From Cricetomys ansorgei (Eukaryota; Chordata; Mammalia; Rodentia; Nesomyidae): a stretch of 64,000 nt of DNA. Under the pieces are notes generated by a model. That model ran no database searches, was not told the origin of the DNA, and saw nothing but the letters and a program-made list of their open reading frames with translations. Position numbers and translations under genes: made by a program. The stretch covers positions 16,146,001-16,210,000 of the forward strand of contig JAMJFZ010001133.1 of the NCBI GenBank assembly GCA_026225945.1, in the 5' to 3' direction. Below are positions 60,780-64,000 of the stretch, in pieces (the first letter of the stretch is position 1; the number at the start of each line of letters is the position of its first letter).

Positions 60780-61350
60780 CGCTTCGTGTAGTCCAGGCTG
60801 GTCTCCAGTTTGCTACGTAGCAGAAGTTGGCTTTGAGTTCCAGGATTATAGAAATGGAACACAATGCCAAGTATATTGAGAGGAATCGTAAAAGGATTGT
60901 CTTGTTCGACCTTTCTTCCCCCATTCTCTCTGTCTCTCTTGAAGTGTGCAAGTGCGCCTGTGTGGGCAGGTACGTGCACATGTGCATGTGTGTAGCCAGG
61001 GGTCCATATCAGGTGTCTTTCTCAATAGCTCTGCAACTTATTTTGTGACAGGGTCTCTCACTAAACCCAGAACTTGCCAATTCAACCAGACTGGCTGGCC
61101 AGTAAGCTCCAGGAACCCTTCTGTCTCTACCTCTGTGGCATTGGGATTACATGCGCGTGCTGCTGGGCCTGGCTGTTTGTGAGCACTGGGGATCTGACCT
61201 CAGATCTTCTGCTTGCTGTGCGCTGACCGAGCTGTCTCCCTGTTGCTGCTCCTCCTACCTTTTGTTAAAGATAGGGTCTTGCTGTGCATCCTCTTCTGGC
61301 CTTGAACTCAGGGGCGTCTTGTATTCACCTCCAGAGTTGCATCAGTGTGT
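60780..61350 (-). repeat. Antisense SINE fragments (B1, RSINE type)
   Basis: B1-like at about 60780-60870 (GTAGTCCAGGCTGGTCTCC). RSINE/B4-type at about 60945-61240 (ACAGGGTCTCTCACTAAACC, GACTGGCTGGCCAGTAAGCT). B1-like at about 61250-61350. Confidence 0.6.
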
Positions 61351-61487
61351 GCTGCTGTCCTTACCCCTTTCTAGCTCTTCATTGTGTAAACTTTTCATGG
61401 GGAGACGAAAACAAATGCCTATTCATTCCAGATGGGGTACAAACGCCAGGCCAAACACAACTCACCAAAGTCAAAGTTGTCGCATAA

Positions 61488-61560
61488 GTGAGTTATCGGG
61501 CTTGGAACTTACCAGAGTGTGGACGAACCCAGAACAGCTGCATCATCACCAAGCCCCATC
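61488..61560. repeat. Inverted repeat, right arm
   Basis: Opposite-strand copy of 59779-59853, 1.6 kb away, within a longer unassigned repeat-like stretch (about 61400-61600). Confidence 0.85.
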
Positions 61561-62560
61561 CTGTGGGGGTTGATGGCCTCCTGGAAGCTGCTGATAGGAG
61601 CCCCCTTTCAACCAACCTTTTGTTTTCTGTGTACTCTAGCATCTCCCGAGATCATTTGCAGCTGTGGTGGGTCGGGGGTGGAGGGTAGAGGATGCATCGT
61701 GGTGCAGGAGAGTAAGAGCTGGACTCCCAGGTGAGGATCCTCTGAACCGCTCCTCATCGATCTCTAGGGAATGCCAATAAGCTTCATCATCAATAATACA
61801 GACCCTTCTACCTCATTGTTTTCCCGATTAGTACTCTGACTACCTGGCCAAGGAATTTTAAGATTCCTCCTGGCCATGGAGGAAACATGTTGTGCACAGA
61901 GGAAAAAAGGCCACATACACACTCTTGAATGTCTTACAAATTCCTTCACTCCTCATTATACTCAGTATCTCCTAGGTACTTGGCATTGTTGACTAATTGT
62001 CAAGCTTTTGGCTTCTGTGACATAATTTACTTCCAGTTCTCCTCATATCTTTGATCAGTGTTTTTAATTGGGGACAACTTCTCCCCATGGGGGGCATTCG
62101 GGAATATATATTCCAAATATATTTTGGTTGTCCCAGTGGGAAGGAGGATGCTTTTTGATTTTGGTAAGTCAAACAAATGGATTGGGAATGAACTATGTCA
62201 TAAACATAGATGACCCCATTTGTGTCTTTCTCCAACATTAGAATTTACTGGATAGCAGTGAACTCATAGGGGACAGTGGTTTCACTGGCAGTGACTTTGT
62301 CAGATATACTTTCCTTGGTAAATCTGGCTAAGGCAAACACAGGTTCTTTAATTTTAATTACTAGTCTAATTTTAATTACTAATTTTTAATTACTAGCCAG
62401 GACAACATGCGTGTCTCAATCCCATGGCTTGGTAATATAACATAGTTCACGTGTTAAGCCTTCTTCTTCATGGTGCAGGCATTTCTCTCCCTCGGAAACC
62501 TTAGGGGCAGATAGATACCTTGCTTTGTCTGGTGGTCCTGACGCTTCTTAATTCAACACC
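61561..62560. other. Intergenic, with a possible MER5-like fragment
   Basis: 62,055-62,150 (ATGGGGGGCATTCGGGAATA, ATATATTTTGGTTGTCCCAG) resembles an old hAT (MER5-type) element. A small AATTTTAATTACTA tandem lies near 62350-62395. No gene seen. Confidence 0.4.
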
Positions 62561-62599
62561 CACACACACACCACCCACACCCACACACACACCCACATA

Positions 62600-62632
<33 letters not shown>

Positions 62633-62846
62633 ACACACACACACACACACACCACACACACCACACACCCACCCACACACACACACACCACACACACCCA
62701 CACACCCACACACACACACACCCACACAGCCACACACACACACATACACACACACACAGCCACACACACACATACACACACACACACACATACACACACA
62801 CACACCCACACACACACACACGCCCACACACCCGCACATACACACA

Positions 62847-62883
<37 letters not shown>

Positions 62884-62926
62884 CCACACACCCACACCCA
62901 CACACACCCACACACCCACACAGCCA

Positions 62927-62963
<37 letters not shown>
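62558..62963. repeat. ~400-bp (CA)n / CACACCCA array
   Basis: The + strand is almost purely CA repeats with interspersed CCCA, GCCA and TACA variants. It opens long artefactual frames on both strands. Confidence 0.98.
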
Positions 62964-62966
<3 letters not shown>

Positions 62967-63044
62967 ATACTACTTGCTGCAGCATGAATAAATTGCCTCA
63001 ATGCCTTTTTCTCAAACCCCTTCCCTAGTCTACTCTCTGCTGTG

Positions 63045-63405
63045 TGGTAAGCATCATGACTAAAAGCAACACAGAAAGGAAAGGGTTTATTTGCTTTACA
63101 TATCCTGATCACAGTCCATCTGGCGGGAGTGCAAAGCAGGAACTCAAGTCAGAAACCTGGAAGCAAGAACTGAAGCAGAGGCCATGGAGGAGCACTGCTT
63201 ACTGGCTTGCTTTCCATGGCTAACTTAGCTTGAACCCAGAACCACCTACTCAGGGGTGGCACCACTCACAGTGTGCTGGGCCCTCCCCCATCAATCAATA
63301 ATCAAGAAAATTCTCTACAAACATGCCCACGGGCCAATCCGAGGGAGGCATTTCTTTGTTGAGATTCCCTCTTCCCAAAGAGTTCGAACTTGTATTGTGT
63401 TAAAA
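63045..63405 (-). repeat. ~400-bp rodent repeat (antisense)
   Basis: GTGTGCTGGGCCCTCCCCCA and GCATCATGACTAAAAGCAAC are the reverse-complement hallmarks of the 18.4-kb family. Confidence 0.75.
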
Positions 63406-63437
63406 ACAAACAAACAAAAAACTCAACTAATCAAAGC

Positions 63438-63545
63438 ATCTCCTCTCCTCTCCTCTCCTCTCCTCTCCTCTCCTCTCCTCTCCTCTCCTCTCCTCTCCTC
63501 TCCTCTCCTCTCCTCTCCTCTCCCTCCCCTCCTCTCCTCTCTCTC
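63438..63545. repeat. (TCCTC)n pentanucleotide microsatellite
   Basis: About 17 perfect units to about 63522, then imperfect CT-rich sequence. Confidence 0.97.
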
Positions 63546-64000
63546 CACCCCAAACTTAAAGGATACCTTCCCCTTACGCCTCTGTTTTTTCTCTATTTTT
63601 TTTCCTAGTAGTTGAAAGATTTTTCAGGGCTGGTTCTGTGGGCTCTGACCTCATGGATGAGATCTGAGTGTGCTTCTCAGAGGCTCGAGGTCTCCCAACC
63701 CATGGCTTCTCCTCCATGCCTTGTGCTACCACAGCCTGTTCCATGCATCAGCTAATGAAAGCTGTGTGTTGACCCATCATTCTGTCCTTGTGTTTTATGG
63801 TTCAGGGTTCCGAGTCTAAGAAAAGAATGTCTGATTGGTCTTGCTCATTGTGTATGAGCGCTTCTGGGCTTTGCGGGCTTATGATTGACCATGTACAGAG
63901 ACCACCTTCATTGGGTCCTGCGTATTCAAGGAGAAGAATGCTGAGCAGCGGGCAGCAGTGCACGTCTGCTTGTGTCCTGCCTTAGTTAGAGTATGGTAGA
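63546..64000. other. Window end, intergenic
   Basis: No recognisable gene or repeat. A 65-codon open frame near the end has no recognisable protein. Confidence 0.4.

Noticed and set aside
62501..63112. 203- and 155-codon Cys/Val- or His/Thr-rich open frames
   Set aside because: Products of the CA-repeat array, not proteins.
63256..63615. 119-codon frame with Leu-Ser repeats
   Set aside because: Formed by the TCCTC microsatellite and a rodent repeat.
35000..64000. Search for ERC2 exons expected beyond CCDC66 in the human order
   Set aside because: No coiled-coil or other ERC2-like exon with splice sites was recognised; its 5' end probably lies outside the window.

Overview
This is mammalian, specifically muroid-rodent, nuclear DNA. 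It is packed with B1, B2, B3, B4 and ID SINEs, rodent L1 3' ends, MaLR/ERV LTRs and simple repeats. Coding sequence occurs only as short exons with GT..AG borders. The species cannot be fixed from the sequence. The gene pair matches human 3p14.3 (TASOR beside CCDC66), which is conserved synteny.

Left edge (about 1-3.0 kb, + strand): the last three recognisable coding exons of TASOR (FAM208A), the scaffold of the HUSH silencing complex, followed by its 3'UTR. A further exon-like stretch at about 3.6 kb may be an alternative TASOR terminal exon.

Middle (3.9-34.7 kb, - strand): the whole coding region of CCDC66, a centrosomal, satellite and ciliary microtubule-binding protein. I resolved 18 coding exons. 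Every splice phase agrees, and together they give an uninterrupted 2817-nt frame of 938 residues plus stop. The start codon lies in a CpG island at 34.3-35.0 kb that carries an inverted CCAAT pair. TASOR and CCDC66 converge tail to tail, and their transcripts may overlap if TASOR uses a distal poly(A) site. The introns hold mainly SINEs, L1 3' fragments and one ~400-bp rodent dispersed repeat.

Right half (35-64 kb): no protein-coding gene found. In human this is the spacer between CCDC66 and the 5' side of ERC2. It holds SINEs, a solo LTR with a perfect 6-bp target duplication inside a B2, a B2 with an internal 11-bp minisatellite, a ~280-bp pyrimidine tract, MaLR LTRs, a ~5.4-kb antisense L1 with a decayed ORF2, long CA and TCCTC arrays, and a few unique stretches that could be regulatory.

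I found no undescribed gene system. The best leads are the possible TASOR alternative end, the CpG- and alanine-rich CCDC66 exon 13, and several well-preserved insertion and duplication events. All family assignments come from recognition by eye; no database search was run.
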